Source: a virus
Direction: 5' to 3' (one strand)
Length of the DNA: 64,000 bases
Virus record (IMG/VR): IMGVR_UViG_3300008952_002488
Location: 107,927-171,926 of that record
Shown in pieces: positions 7,236-15,946 of the stretch (the stretch's first letter is position 1; every line of letters begins with the position of its first letter). The translations under genes were made by a program, and so were the position numbers. The notes beneath the pieces were generated by a model, which worked only from the letters and a program-made list of their open reading frames with translations, did not search any database and was not told the DNA's origin.

Positions 7236-9209
7236 ATGGGTGGCATTGCCGGACACATGTCCCACCTATATGATAATCCTAATTTAACCTTCAGTAAAAT
7301 GAAGGAAATAATGGCTGCTGTTGCTGAGGCTGACCTCGAAGTGGAAGAGAAAGTTGACGGGCAAAATCTTTTTCTTTCTTATTCTATACCCGAAGGCAAA
7401 GCAAAGGGCGCACGAAACAAAGGAAATCTTAGAGGGAACGGATTAGATGCCGTTCAATTGGCAACAAAGTTTGCAGGGCGGGGCAACCTTGAGAAAACAT
7501 TTGTAGAAGGATTTGCTGCTTTTGAAAGAGCGGTGGAAACCTTGAGCGACGAAGAGAAATTAGCTATCTTCGGACCAAACGCTGATATTTGGTATAACGC
7601 TGAAATTATGGACCCTGAGTCTAGAAATGTAATCAATTACGATTCTAAGACACTCAAAATACATGATAGAGGTCATTTTAAATTTGACAAAGAGTCCGGA
7701 GAGAAAACAGACGAAGATGTGTCTGCAAATCTTGCAGCATTGGATAGTCGCCTAAGACAAATGCAAGATTCCTTATCAGAAGATAGATTTTCTTTTGTTA
7801 GAAGTGCCATCATAAAACTAGAAAAATTAGAAGATGAAGAAGCACTCAAGAAAGCATATGCATCTCTGGGAAATGCTATGTCTGAAGCTGATGTGTCTGA
7901 TTCTGATCGGGTTGGTCAATATGTTTTTAACCGACTACGGCAAGGTATAGAGGTAAATTTTTCTGACGAGTTAAAAACAGAAGCAATAAAGTACCTTTTA
8001 AAGCTACCTGATAATATTGGTCTTAGAGAATTAAAAAAACGAATGAACCCAGAAGAGGTATCAGATTTAACAAATATTGTTAGAAATAAGCCCATCCTAT
8101 TAAAACAAGCAATTCAGCCATTAGAATTAATTGTTCACGATTTTGCAGTCGAGGTTCTCAAGGGATTAGAAAGTATGTTCATTGTTGATACTGATGCGGA
8201 AGTGCAACGGCAACGAACCGAACTTGCAAATGCCGTCAAGGAGATAGCAGAAGCAGGACCAGAAGATCCACAAAGCATGGAAGTGATGCAAGTTCACTTA
8301 AATAAGATAAAAGATATGAGCAATTTAACAACTCCTGCCGAGGGGATTGTCTTTGATTATGACGGGCACATGTATAAATTAACTGGTAATTTTGCCCCCT
8401 TAAATCAAATTCTTGGGTTGTTTAAATATGGCGGTAAACAAAAGAAAGTAACCGTAGAAGCTCTAGCTACCACTGGGCAGGTATTGACAAAAAAAGAAGG
8501 AAAACGAATAGCCCTAATCCCAGGGGGTTTTAAACCTCCTCATGCCGGACATTTTTTGCTTGCCAAATACTTTGCAAACAAAAATGATGTTGACGAAGTA
8601 ATAGTAATTGTTTCTACCAAATCAAGACCTCCTGTAACTGTTGATATGTCCGTTAAACTATGGGATCTTTATACCAAAGATTTTCCAAAAATTAAAGTTC
8701 AAGCAGGAACGACCCCATCGCCAGTTGGAGATGTGTATGAACTAGTAGCAGATAACTCTGTGTTTAAAGAGGGAGATGTTGCTCTTTTGGGGAAAAGCGA
8801 AAAAGACGTTGATGATACAAGATTTGATAGAGCCCAATCATATGCTGAAAGACATAACCCTGGTGTAAGTGTCGAGCCTGTAATAACTCCCCTTTTTGCA
8901 GGAGGAGTAAGCGGAACACAAATGAGAAATTTGCTATTACAAGGTGAAGAAGGAAAAAACGAATTTAAAGCAAACCTCCCTCGTCATTTAAATGCTGAAG
9001 AGAAAGAGGCAGCATACAATATACTGACAAGCCCAAATGAAGCCATAAATAATATCATAGACTCGACTATAGAGGAAATGTCAGCTATGTCTGCTGGGTC
9101 GGCTGAAATAGGTCCTGGGGCTTGGAGCGGTCGTCCCAATCGCTATAACCCTTATAGGAAAACTAAAAAACCCAAGGTTAAAAGAGCTAAACGCCAAAGG
9201 CGGAGATAA
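7236..9209 (+). CDS. Fusion of RNA-ligase-like nucleotidyltransferase and HxGH nucleotidylyltransferase
   Basis: Encodes 657 residues. The N-terminal part has ligase-type motif I with K39-V-D41-G42, and at about 365-385 motif IV-like AEGIVF and motif V-like YKLTG, the layout of the covalent nucleotidyltransferases (RNA/DNA ligases). The C-terminal part (about 425-600) has GGFKPPHAGH, the HxGH nucleotide-binding signature, and GVSGTQMR (SxTxxR), as in NMN adenylyltransferases and cytidylyltransferases. The tail is basic and Lys/Arg-rich. Fusions of these folds suggest RNA repair or NAD-related chemistry, but substrates cannot be read from the sequence. The start ATG directly abuts the stop of the coiled-coil gene. 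Related HxGH-domain proteins are known in T4-like marine phages (general knowledge, not checked here). Confidence 0.75.
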   Translation: MGGIAGHMSHLYDNPNLTFSKMKEIMAAVAEADLEVEEKVDGQNLFLSYSIPEGKAKGARNKGNLRGNGLDAVQLATKFAGRGNLEKTFVEGFAAFERAVETLSDEEKLAIFGPNADIWYNAEIMDPESRNVINYDSKTLKIHDRGHFKFDKESGEKTDEDVSANLAALDSRLRQMQDSLSEDRFSFVRSAIIKLEKLEDEEALKKAYASLGNAMSEADVSDSDRVGQYVFNRLRQGIEVNFSDELKTEAIKYLLKLPDNIGLRELKKRMNPEEVSDLTNIVRNKPILLKQAIQPLELIVHDFAVEVLKGLESMFIVDTDAEVQRQRTELANAVKEIAEAGPEDPQSMEVMQVHLNKIKDMSNLTTPAEGIVFDYDGHMYKLTGNFAPLNQILGLFKYGGKQKKVTVEALATTGQVLTKKEGKRIALIPGGFKPPHAGHFLLAKYFANKNDVDEVIVIVSTKSRPPVTVDMSVKLWDLYTKDFPKIKVQAGTTPSPVGDVYELVADNSVFKEGDVALLGKSEKDVDDTRFDRAQSYAERHNPGVSVEPVITPLFAGGVSGTQMRNLLLQGEEGKNEFKANLPRHLNAEEKEAAYNILTSPNEAINNIIDSTIEEMSAMSAGSAEIGPGAWSGRPNRYNPYRKTKKPKVKRAKRQRRR

Positions 9210-9219
9210 TTATAGAACC

Positions 9220-10041
9220 ATGAAAAAAATCAACAGAAATAAATTAATTGCCGAGCAGCTTATTCGTGAACATGTCAGGAAGCGGATATACAAGGCGGCA
9301 TCCTCTAAAAAACTTCAGGAACAGAAACTAAGATCTGCAATAAGAAGGATTTTAGAAGCGGAAACAGGAACTACAGAAGCCAGCGAACATACTGGAATTA
9401 ATGTTTTGGCTGATTTACTCAAAAAAATAATACCAACCATTCAAGATGATTATAGTATGTTGACTACTTCTCCAGAACAAAGAGAGTCATTTAGGAATCA
9501 TATAATTCATGCCATTAAAAACGCACTTAACCCCATCGAAGCGGCAGAAGTGAAAGAAGAATCAATAGTATATGAAATTGATCCAGACTTACTCTCTGAA
9601 AAGTTATCGATTGACTTGGATCCAGAGGATGATGCCTCCGAAAGTGTCGAAGGTGAATTTATCGATATCGAGGGCGGCGAGGAAGAAGAATTTGGTGCAG
9701 GACTCGATGATCAAAATGAAACAGGTAGAAATTTTGCCGCTGAGACTTTTAAATCCGTAGAAAAACAAATTGTTGACGCATATGATATGTTGGCTGACGA
9801 AAAAGATAAGAAACTATTTTATGATTATCTTTTAACCAATATGATGCTTTACTTTGATAAATTCGAGGATGAGTTAACAGCCTCGCTACCAGATGTGACA
9901 ACCCCAGAATACGAAGAAGAAAAAGCTGAAGATGAGGCAGAAGAAACAGCACCAGAAGAAGAAGTAGAAGGCGAAGAAGAAGCAGAAGAAGCCGGCGCTG
10001 AAGGAGAAGCGGCCGCTGGTGAAGAAGAATTAGCAATTTAA
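9220..10041 (+). CDS. Phage protein with basic N-terminus and very acidic C-terminus
   Basis: Encodes 273 residues. The first ~45 residues are basic and helical, the middle has a predicted helical domain (about 60-110), and residues about 125-165 and 225-273 are strongly acidic, ending in Glu/Ala-rich repeats (EEEAEEAGAEGEAAAGEEE). A charge-segregated protein of this kind could be a scaffold, DNA-mimic or chaperone-like factor. No family is recognised. It lies 10 bases after the ligase-fusion gene and ends the unit before the tmRNA promoter. Confidence 0.55.
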   Translation: MKKINRNKLIAEQLIREHVRKRIYKAASSKKLQEQKLRSAIRRILEAETGTTEASEHTGINVLADLLKKIIPTIQDDYSMLTTSPEQRESFRNHIIHAIKNALNPIEAAEVKEESIVYEIDPDLLSEKLSIDLDPEDDASESVEGEFIDIEGGEEEEFGAGLDDQNETGRNFAAETFKSVEKQIVDAYDMLADEKDKKLFYDYLLTNMMLYFDKFEDELTASLPDVTTPEYEEEKAEDEAEETAPEEEVEGEEEAEEAGAEGEAAAGEEELAI

Positions 10042-10132
10042 TTTTAATTTAACACTTTTAAATTTACTACTATACTGCTCTTGTCAGCTTAAAGCTCTGA
10101 AAGCTATTGCTAGCAAATTGCCATTAAATAAC

Positions 10133-10161
10133 TTGACAACTATTGCGTATTATTGTATAGT
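10133..10161 (+). promoter_or_regulatory. sigma70-type promoter of the tmRNA gene
   Basis: Perfect -35 TTGACA (10133-10138), a 17-base spacer, and -10 TATAGT (10156-10161), followed 10 bases later by the mature tmRNA 5' end at 10172. The sequence predicts strong transcription by host RNA polymerase without phage factors. Confidence 0.85.
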
Positions 10162-10171
10162 CTGATTATAA

Positions 10172-10497
10172 GGGGGTAACCGGTATCGATTGATGGGAAA
10201 ATAGAAAAGGTGCAAGGGTGAGGGAAGCGTGGCTCACTAAAAACGCTTAAAACTTTAATCGCCAATGACGATTTCGAAATGGAGATGGCAGCTTAAAAAC
10301 CTGACCTCCCATGAGGCGACGGCAGCCAATAAACAGAAAGCCGTATTTGGGTGTCCTAAGTGCTTTTGATTGTTTTAGCCGCAATAAAACGATCTAGTCA
10401 AGCGGGCTGTCTGACGAAAAAAACAGACCCAACCTTGTGAATGACCCCTTCTATAGAACTAGGCAAGACGGGAGTTCGATTCTCCCTACCTCCACCA
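10172..10497 (+). ncRNA. ssrA: Transfer-messenger RNA (tmRNA), phage encoded
   Basis: A one-piece tmRNA of 326 nt. The 5' strand GGGGGTA (10172-10178) pairs with TACCTCC (10487-10493), including the G3-U wobble that is the alanine-charging identity element. The CCA is encoded (10495-10497). The T arm GGGAG-TTCGATT-CTCCC is at 10470-10486. The mRNA-like part contains a resume codon GCC at 10261 and a short frame ending in TAA at 10294-10296. tmRNA with SmpB rescues stalled ribosomes and tags the nascent chain for proteolysis. No smpB gene is in the window, so host SmpB and AlaRS are presumably used. It has its own promoter and terminator and is an independent unit between the acidic-protein and phoH genes. 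Confidence 0.95.
10261..10296 (+). other. tmRNA tag reading frame (ANDDFEMEMAA, stop TAA)
   Basis: Codons GCC AAT GAC GAT TTC GAA ATG GAG ATG GCA GCT TAA give an 11-residue tag. The AND start matches typical bacterial tags. The end is MAA rather than the usual LAA or VAA, which still resembles a ClpXP/ClpAP degron. The pairing just downstream cannot be folded reliably by eye. Confidence 0.88.
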
Positions 10498-10519
10498 GCC
10501 GCCTTCGGGCGGCTTTTTT
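10498..10519 (+). terminator. Intrinsic terminator of the tmRNA gene
   Basis: Stem GCCGCC / GGCGGC (10498-10503 with 10508-10513) with a TTCG tetraloop (10504-10507), followed by a T run to 10519, starting immediately after the encoded CCA end. Confidence 0.95.
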
Positions 10520-10532
10520 CTTTCTCTCTCAG

Positions 10533-10540
10533 CTATTTAC
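10533..10540 (+). promoter_or_regulatory. CTATTTAC box, candidate phage promoter
   Basis: Lies between the tmRNA terminator and the phoH start, ending 28 bases before ATG 10569, with one mismatch to CTATTTAT. A promoter is needed here because the preceding terminator is strong. Confidence 0.35.
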
Positions 10541-10568
10541 TTTAGAAGTGTTCCTGAAAGGAAAAAAT

Positions 10569-11876
10569 ATGACAAAGACATTGATTTTAGACACAAACGT
10601 TTATCTCACAGAGGTAAGCTCGTTATTTGCATTCGGAAAAAGTGATATTGCAATCCCAACAATTATATTGGATGAAATAGATAAACACAAACAAAGGCAA
10701 GATACGGCGGGATTTAATGCTAGAATGATGAACCGTGTTTTAGATAATCTGCGGAGAAAAGGTAGTTTATTTGAGGGAGTTTCTCTAGGAAGAGGGAAAG
10801 GGAAATTATATGCGGCACAATATGATCCCCGCTATATGCCGGCAGGAATGTCCACCCAAGATTCAGACAATAAAATAATTGCCATAGCGATTCGTCTCAA
10901 AATGGAAGGCAAAGAAATAGCAATCGTCTCCCGTGATCTGAATATGAGAGTAAAATGTGATGCTTTTGGTTTAGAATGTCATGATTATCAACCACAAAAG
11001 GTGATTAAATCTGTAGAGAAGCTATTTGACGGATGTGAAGAGGTTCTAGTTGAAGGAGAGGTTATTGACGATTTTTACGAAGATAAAGAGATTCTTTTAG
11101 AAGAACAAAATATCAAACTGTTTCCAAATCAATATTTGATTTTAAGATCAGAAAAAGATACCAAAAAATCAGCCCTGTGTCGCTTTTTAAATTATGAAAA
11201 ACCCTTGAGAAAAGTATATTCTTACCAAGATATATGGGGACTTTCAGCTAACAATAAAGAGCAGCAGTTTGCTATGGATCTCTTATTTGATCCGTCGGTT
11301 TCTATAGTTTCGCTGACAGGACAAGCAGGAACTGGCAAAACACTCATAGCTGCTGCTTGTGGTCTAGAACAAGTCTTGAACAGTACAAGATCTTCGGGAG
11401 GTTACGACAAGTTAATAATTACTAGACCTGTACAGCCAATGGGTAGAGATATCGGTTTTTTACCAGGGACCCTGGAAGAGAAAATGATGCCATGGGTTGC
11501 CCCCATCAGGGATAATCTTGAGCATTTATTTGGGGACAGAACTGCGCTTGATCTGCACATGGATCAAGGAACCGTCGAAATTGAAGCAATGACCTATATT
11601 CGAGGTCGTTCCATCTCCAACGCTTTCATGATCGTTGACGAGGCTCAGAATTTAACACCGCATGAATTAAAGACTATAATAACCAGGGTCGGACATGGAA
11701 CTAAATTAGTGCTTACAGGCGATATTCAGCAGATAGACAATTCTTACGTTGACGCAGTATCCAATGGATTGACATATGCAGTTGAGAAATTTAAACAATA
11801 TGACATTTCTGGTCACATAACCCTTATTAAGGGAGAGAGATCTAAATTGGCAACATTGGCATCGGAGATTTTATGA
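10569..11876 (+). CDS. phoH: PIN-PhoH ATPase (PhoH2-like)
   Basis: Encodes 435 residues from ATG 10569, which has AAAGGA at good spacing; an upstream in-frame extension would run through the tmRNA and is rejected. Residues 1 to ~135 form a PIN nuclease-like domain (LILDTNVY, an acidic site and a later DSDNKII segment). The C-terminal PhoH ATPase has Walker A GQAGTGKT (about 252-259) and Walker B MIVDEAQ (about 353). PIN-PhoH proteins are linked to RNA unwinding and cleavage, and phoH is one of the commonest auxiliary genes in marine phages. It overlaps the next gene by 4 nt (ATGA). Confidence 0.93.
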   Translation: MTKTLILDTNVYLTEVSSLFAFGKSDIAIPTIILDEIDKHKQRQDTAGFNARMMNRVLDNLRRKGSLFEGVSLGRGKGKLYAAQYDPRYMPAGMSTQDSDNKIIAIAIRLKMEGKEIAIVSRDLNMRVKCDAFGLECHDYQPQKVIKSVEKLFDGCEEVLVEGEVIDDFYEDKEILLEEQNIKLFPNQYLILRSEKDTKKSALCRFLNYEKPLRKVYSYQDIWGLSANNKEQQFAMDLLFDPSVSIVSLTGQAGTGKTLIAAACGLEQVLNSTRSSGGYDKLIITRPVQPMGRDIGFLPGTLEEKMMPWVAPIRDNLEHLFGDRTALDLHMDQGTVEIEAMTYIRGRSISNAFMIVDEAQNLTPHELKTIITRVGHGTKLVLTGDIQQIDNSYVDAVSNGLTYAVEKFKQYDISGHITLIKGERSKLATLASEIL

Positions 11877-12538
11877 GAGAATACATTTTCGAAAAAACCT
11901 CCAATATGACTCATCACTTTAAATTCGGCGGGATCGATGTACACATCGATGAGCCTCTTCCTGATGATATATCCATAGAAAGGGTATTAAAAACAGTAGA
12001 ACAAAAATTACCTTCAGTTTATTATCAAGATCTCAGGGCTGTGCGTGTGGGTTCTTACAAAGAATTTGACCGCCGCCAGGTAAATGCCTTATATAAAGAC
12101 CAGACCTTGTTTATTTCTAACGAACAAGATAATATGAAAGATTTGTTGGATGATATAATACACGAGATTGCCCACCACCTTGAGACAAAGGCTGCTGAGG
12201 AAATATATGGGGATCGTTTAGTAATTCGTGAATTTATTAAAAAGAGAGAACAAATGAAATTCGAACTGAGATCCGAAGGGTACTGGACTCAGGAGTATGA
12301 TTTTAGAGAACTTAAATTTAAAGAATCTTTTGATGATTTTTTATACAAAAGAGTTGGAAAAAGGATGCTCCACATGGTTACGACTGGTTTATTTATTCGT
12401 CCGTATGCTGCCGTATCACTAAGAGAATATTTTGCGACTGGATTTGAGGCATACTACTTAGGTAAACGAGATGAACTATTCCAGATCAGTCCCGAATTGT
12501 ATAATAAAATATCTGAACTAGATAAAATAACAAGATAG
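11873..12538 (+). CDS. Putative zinc metallopeptidase-like protein (HExxH)
   Basis: Encodes 221 residues. A zincin motif HEIAHH occurs at about residue 96 in the context DDIIHEIAHHLE, typical of an active-site helix. A third metal ligand cannot be assigned with certainty. There is no signal peptide, so it acts in the cytoplasm or virion. It overlaps phoH by 4 nt, implying translational coupling. Substrate unknown; HExxH also occurs in non-proteolytic proteins. Confidence 0.6.
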   Translation: MREYIFEKTSNMTHHFKFGGIDVHIDEPLPDDISIERVLKTVEQKLPSVYYQDLRAVRVGSYKEFDRRQVNALYKDQTLFISNEQDNMKDLLDDIIHEIAHHLETKAAEEIYGDRLVIREFIKKREQMKFELRSEGYWTQEYDFRELKFKESFDDFLYKRVGKRMLHMVTTGLFIRPYAAVSLREYFATGFEAYYLGKRDELFQISPELYNKISELDKITR

Positions 12539-12551
12539 AAAGCAGGTTACA

Positions 12552-13391
12552 TTGGCTGGCAAACATATTTCCTACTCGGAGTGGAAGAACTGGCATATTT
12601 GCCCTCACTACCACAAACTCACCTACATTGATAAAGTAACTCAGTTCCAGGGCAACATTTTTACAGCCTTTGGTAAAGCCATTCACACTGTTTGTGAATT
12701 TACTTTGACTTCCCCCGAAAAGTACAGGGAAGCGGGCGCTATTGAGGAGTTAGTTAAAGAGCAATTCATCGCCGAACTCAACGCCCTGCCCGATGATGCC
12801 CAATTAGAAGCCAAAAGGGATTTCGCCCTCAAAGAGTGGCTGCTAAATGGCGTTCAAATCATCCCTGACCTTTATCGCTGCCTTGCCGACAAGTTCGGTA
12901 AACTGGGTGAGGACTGGGAAGTGCTGGCAGCCGAAGAGCAACTCTACGAGCCCATCACAGAATTCACGGAAGCAGAAAAAAAGTTTAAAGGCTTTATTGA
13001 CCTCGTAGTCTATTCCAAGAAGGATGAGAAAATCCACTTGATTGACTGGAAGACCTGCTCCTGGGGTTGGCGACGTGAAAAGAAGAGCGACAAAATCCTC
13101 GCCTACCAACTCGTATTCTACAAGCATTTCTATGCCCAGAAGTACGAAGTTGACCCGAAAGACGTTGACTGCCACTTCGTTCTATTAAAGCGAACAGCCA
13201 AGGCTGGGAAGAAAGCGGAGTTCGTGCGGGTGACGGCAGCTAAAAAAAGAACAACTGATGCACTTAACGCCTTGACGAAAGCGTTGCATAATATTAACAA
13301 AGAGAATTATATCAAAAACCGTGCTGCTTGTACGAACTGTAAAGACCGCTTTGGAACTTGCGAGTTTTACCAGACGGAATATTGTTCTTAG
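12552..13391 (+). CDS. Cas4/RecB-like PD-(D/E)XK nuclease with probable Fe-S cluster
   Basis: Encodes 279 residues from a TTG at 12552 preceded by AGCAGG. Visible motifs are an N-terminal Cys in HICPH (about residue 17), GKAIH (about 42), GFIDLVV (about 146), IDWKT (about 163; motif II/III of the PD-(D/E)XK fold) and a following QLVFY helix. The C-terminus has CTNCKDRFGTC, that is CxxCx6C, which with the N-terminal Cys matches the four-Cys 4Fe-4S arrangement of Cas4/AddB-type exonucleases. No cas genes or CRISPR array are near. Likely role: DNA end processing in replication, recombination or host DNA degradation. Third positions are clearly more C-rich than in the flanking genes, suggesting a different origin. 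Confidence 0.8.
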   Translation: MAGKHISYSEWKNWHICPHYHKLTYIDKVTQFQGNIFTAFGKAIHTVCEFTLTSPEKYREAGAIEELVKEQFIAELNALPDDAQLEAKRDFALKEWLLNGVQIIPDLYRCLADKFGKLGEDWEVLAAEEQLYEPITEFTEAEKKFKGFIDLVVYSKKDEKIHLIDWKTCSWGWRREKKSDKILAYQLVFYKHFYAQKYEVDPKDVDCHFVLLKRTAKAGKKAEFVRVTAAKKRTTDALNALTKALHNINKENYIKNRAACTNCKDRFGTCEFYQTEYCS

Positions 13392-13403
13392 GAGGAAATT
13401 TCT

Positions 13404-14672
13404 TTGACAGAAAAAAAGAAGATAAAAGTTTTAACAATTAGTGATCACCCACTATTACCCTCGGGTGTTGGAACTCAAACAAAATATGTTATTCAAGCCC
13501 TTTTAAATACCGGAAAATTTCAGATAATATCTTTAGGTGGGGCGATAAAGCATCCTGATTATAATGTAACTAGAACAGAGGAGTGGCTCGATGATTGGCT
13601 CATTTACCCAGTCGATGGATATGGAAACCAAGAAATTGTAAGAAGCATGATAGCTCAATATAAGCCAGATATTCTTTATTTTATGACAGACCCAAGATTT
13701 TATGAATGGCTTTGGCAGTTTGAGGACGAAATAAGATTAGCAGTACCAATGGTTTATTATCATGTTTGGGATAATGGTCCAAGCCCTAGGTTTAATGCTC
13801 CATTTTATAGATCAAATGATTATATTGCAACCATTTCAAAAGTTACAAGCAACATAGTAAAAGAAGTTGCACCAGATGTTCCAGAGGAATATATCCCACA
13901 TGCTGTAAATTCAGTGGTATTTCGGAAACACACATTGCCAGAAGAAATGGCAATGTTGAGGCAAATAAGAAAAGACAATAATTTGGAAAATAAGTTTGTC
14001 TGCTTTTGGAACAACAGAAACGCTAGAAGAAAAATGAGTGGTTCTTTAGTTTGGTGGTGGAAGTCCTTCTGTGATGAGGTGGGACACGATAAAGCAACAC
14101 TGATATTACATACCGACCCAAGCGACCCACATGGACAACCTTTAGAGTTTTTAGCCCACGAACTTGGACTAATGAAAGGTCAGATACATTTCTCGAAAGA
14201 AAAAGTGCAACCTCAACAACTGGCAATTTTCTATAATCTTGTAGATTGCACGATAAATATTTCGGATGCAGAAGGTTTTGGGCTGTCCACGTTGGAATCT
14301 TTGTCTTGTGGAACCCCTGTTGTTGCGACAATGACTGGAGGACTCCAAGAGCAGGTGACCGACGGAGAGAACTTCTTTGGGGTTGGAATTGAACCTACTT
14401 CCCGAGCCGTTATTGGTTCACAGCAAGTCCCATATATCTATGAAGATAGAATAAACGAGGAAGTTTTCGTTGATGCTCTTAAAAAGATATATTATGCGAC
14501 AGAAGAAGAGAGGCAAGAGATGGGGCGAATGGGCATGGAACACGTTAAAAAGAACTATAATTTTGAGACTTTTAATAAACAGTGGATCGATTTCATGTTA
14601 AGAGTTCATGAAGAGAGCGGATCTTGGGAAACAAGAAAGAATCACGAAGCCTGGGAGTTTATTGAATTATGA
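13404..14672 (+). CDS. Glycosyltransferase, GT4-type
   Basis: Encodes 422 residues from a TTG with AGGAGG upstream. It has a GT-B layout: an N-terminal domain opening with SDHPLLPSGVGTQTKY (glycine-rich acceptor-side loop) and a C-terminal donor-binding segment SDAEGFGLSTLE (about 288-300) with the E-x7-E motif, followed by CGTPVVATMTGG. Retaining transferases of this type use nucleotide-diphosphate sugars. No membrane segment. It is the first gene of the 25-kb sugar cluster and overlaps the next gene by 4 nt. Confidence 0.85.
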   Translation: MTEKKKIKVLTISDHPLLPSGVGTQTKYVIQALLNTGKFQIISLGGAIKHPDYNVTRTEEWLDDWLIYPVDGYGNQEIVRSMIAQYKPDILYFMTDPRFYEWLWQFEDEIRLAVPMVYYHVWDNGPSPRFNAPFYRSNDYIATISKVTSNIVKEVAPDVPEEYIPHAVNSVVFRKHTLPEEMAMLRQIRKDNNLENKFVCFWNNRNARRKMSGSLVWWWKSFCDEVGHDKATLILHTDPSDPHGQPLEFLAHELGLMKGQIHFSKEKVQPQQLAIFYNLVDCTINISDAEGFGLSTLESLSCGTPVVATMTGGLQEQVTDGENFFGVGIEPTSRAVIGSQQVPYIYEDRINEEVFVDALKKIYYATEEERQEMGRMGMEHVKKNYNFETFNKQWIDFMLRVHEESGSWETRKNHEAWEFIEL

Positions 14673-15946
14673 TAAAAGTCTTAATAAAAGGACCAATTTT
14701 TAGTAGAAGCGGTTATGGCGAGCATACAAGATATATGTTTAGGGCACTAAATAGTCGTCCGGATCTTTTTGATATTTTTGTACATCCGACTAATTGGGGG
14801 CAGTCAAGCTGGAATCTTGATTCCTCTGAGGAAACCAAAAATTTCGAAACTTGTGTAAACAAGTTGCAGCAGTTCCAAGGCAAATTTGATTTGTCGCTTC
14901 AGGTATTAATCCCAAATGAGTGGGAGAATTTAGCAGAAAAGAATATTGGAGTCACGGCTGCTATTGAAACAACTTATGCTTCGGCTCAGTGGATTCACAG
15001 CAGTAATTTCATGGATAAGATTTTTGTTACCTCTGAGCACGCCAAAAATACCTTAAAAAACCCGTCTCACACAGTTAAGACTGAAGATGGAAAAGAGCAT
15101 ATTATAAAACTTACAAAACCAGTTTCTGTGATTTCTTATCCATTTAGAGATATTAAAGCAGATAAATCCAGCCACAAGAAAATAAAGCTGGATACAAAGT
15201 TTAATTTTTTAACCTGTGCTCAGATTGGACCTCGTAAAAACCTTATGAATACTATTCGTTGGTTTGTTGAGGAATTTAAAAATGAAGAAGATGTCGGATT
15301 GGTTGTAAAAGCCCACCACATGAATAACAGCGTTTTAGACCGCAATAAAGTGAAGATGTTGCTTAGTCAAGCAGTTCACGGAGTTCCACACAGAAAATGT
15401 AGAGTTTTTCTTCTTCACGGAAATATGACTGAGGAAGAGATGAATTCTCTATATAAGCATCCAAATATTCATGCGTATGCAACAATAACCCACGGGGAAG
15501 GATTCGGTCTTCCTATTTTTGAGGCTGCTTGTAGTGGTTTGCCCGTCATAGCTCCCGCCTGGTCTGGACAAGTTGACTTCCTTTACGACAACATTAAAAA
15601 TAAAAAATCAGGTAGACTAAAAAGGACACCAATGTTTACAAAAGTAAAGTATAAATTAGATAAGGTCCCACAAGAAGCTGTCTGGGAAAATGTTGTAGAA
15701 GCAGATTCACAGTGGTGCTATTCAGATGAGGCGGCTTATAAAAAAGCCCTAAGAGGAACCATAGAAGCCTACAAGAGCAGAAAGATTGTAGCAGGAAAGC
15801 TTCAAAAATCCTTAGAGAAGAGACTTGATCAAACGAAAATGTTCGAAAAAGTTGTAGAAGAAGTATTAGATGTATACCCTGAAGATGTTGCTGAGTTAGA
15901 AGATTTTCTAGATGGTCTAGCATCTGAAATACAAGTGCATGAGTAA
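14669..15946 (+). CDS. Glycosyltransferase, GT4-type
   Basis: Encodes 425 residues. The N-terminus (GPIFSRSGYGEHTRYM) carries the GT-B glycine-rich loop. The donor site THGEGFGLPIFEAACSGLPV at about 273-292 has the E-x7-E pattern, and TCAQIGPRKN is the usual start of the C-terminal domain. The last ~80 residues are helical and charged, probably an interaction extension. It overlaps both neighbours (4 and 8 nt). Acceptor and donor are unknown. Confidence 0.85.
   Translation: MIKVLIKGPIFSRSGYGEHTRYMFRALNSRPDLFDIFVHPTNWGQSSWNLDSSEETKNFETCVNKLQQFQGKFDLSLQVLIPNEWENLAEKNIGVTAAIETTYASAQWIHSSNFMDKIFVTSEHAKNTLKNPSHTVKTEDGKEHIIKLTKPVSVISYPFRDIKADKSSHKKIKLDTKFNFLTCAQIGPRKNLMNTIRWFVEEFKNEEDVGLVVKAHHMNNSVLDRNKVKMLLSQAVHGVPHRKCRVFLLHGNMTEEEMNSLYKHPNIHAYATITHGEGFGLPIFEAACSGLPVIAPAWSGQVDFLYDNIKNKKSGRLKRTPMFTKVKYKLDKVPQEAVWENVVEADSQWCYSDEAAYKKALRGTIEAYKSRKIVAGKLQKSLEKRLDQTKMFEKVVEEVLDVYPEDVAELEDFLDGLASEIQVHE

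Noticed and set aside
10440-10497. A separate tRNA gene
   Set aside because: The T arm and CCA end belong to the tmRNA; there is no anticodon arm next to it and the 5' acceptor strand lies at 10172.
10437-10568. N-terminal extension of the PhoH gene
   Set aside because: The in-frame extension runs through the tmRNA 3' end and its terminator; the ATG at 10569 has a good ribosome-binding site and the PIN domain begins there.
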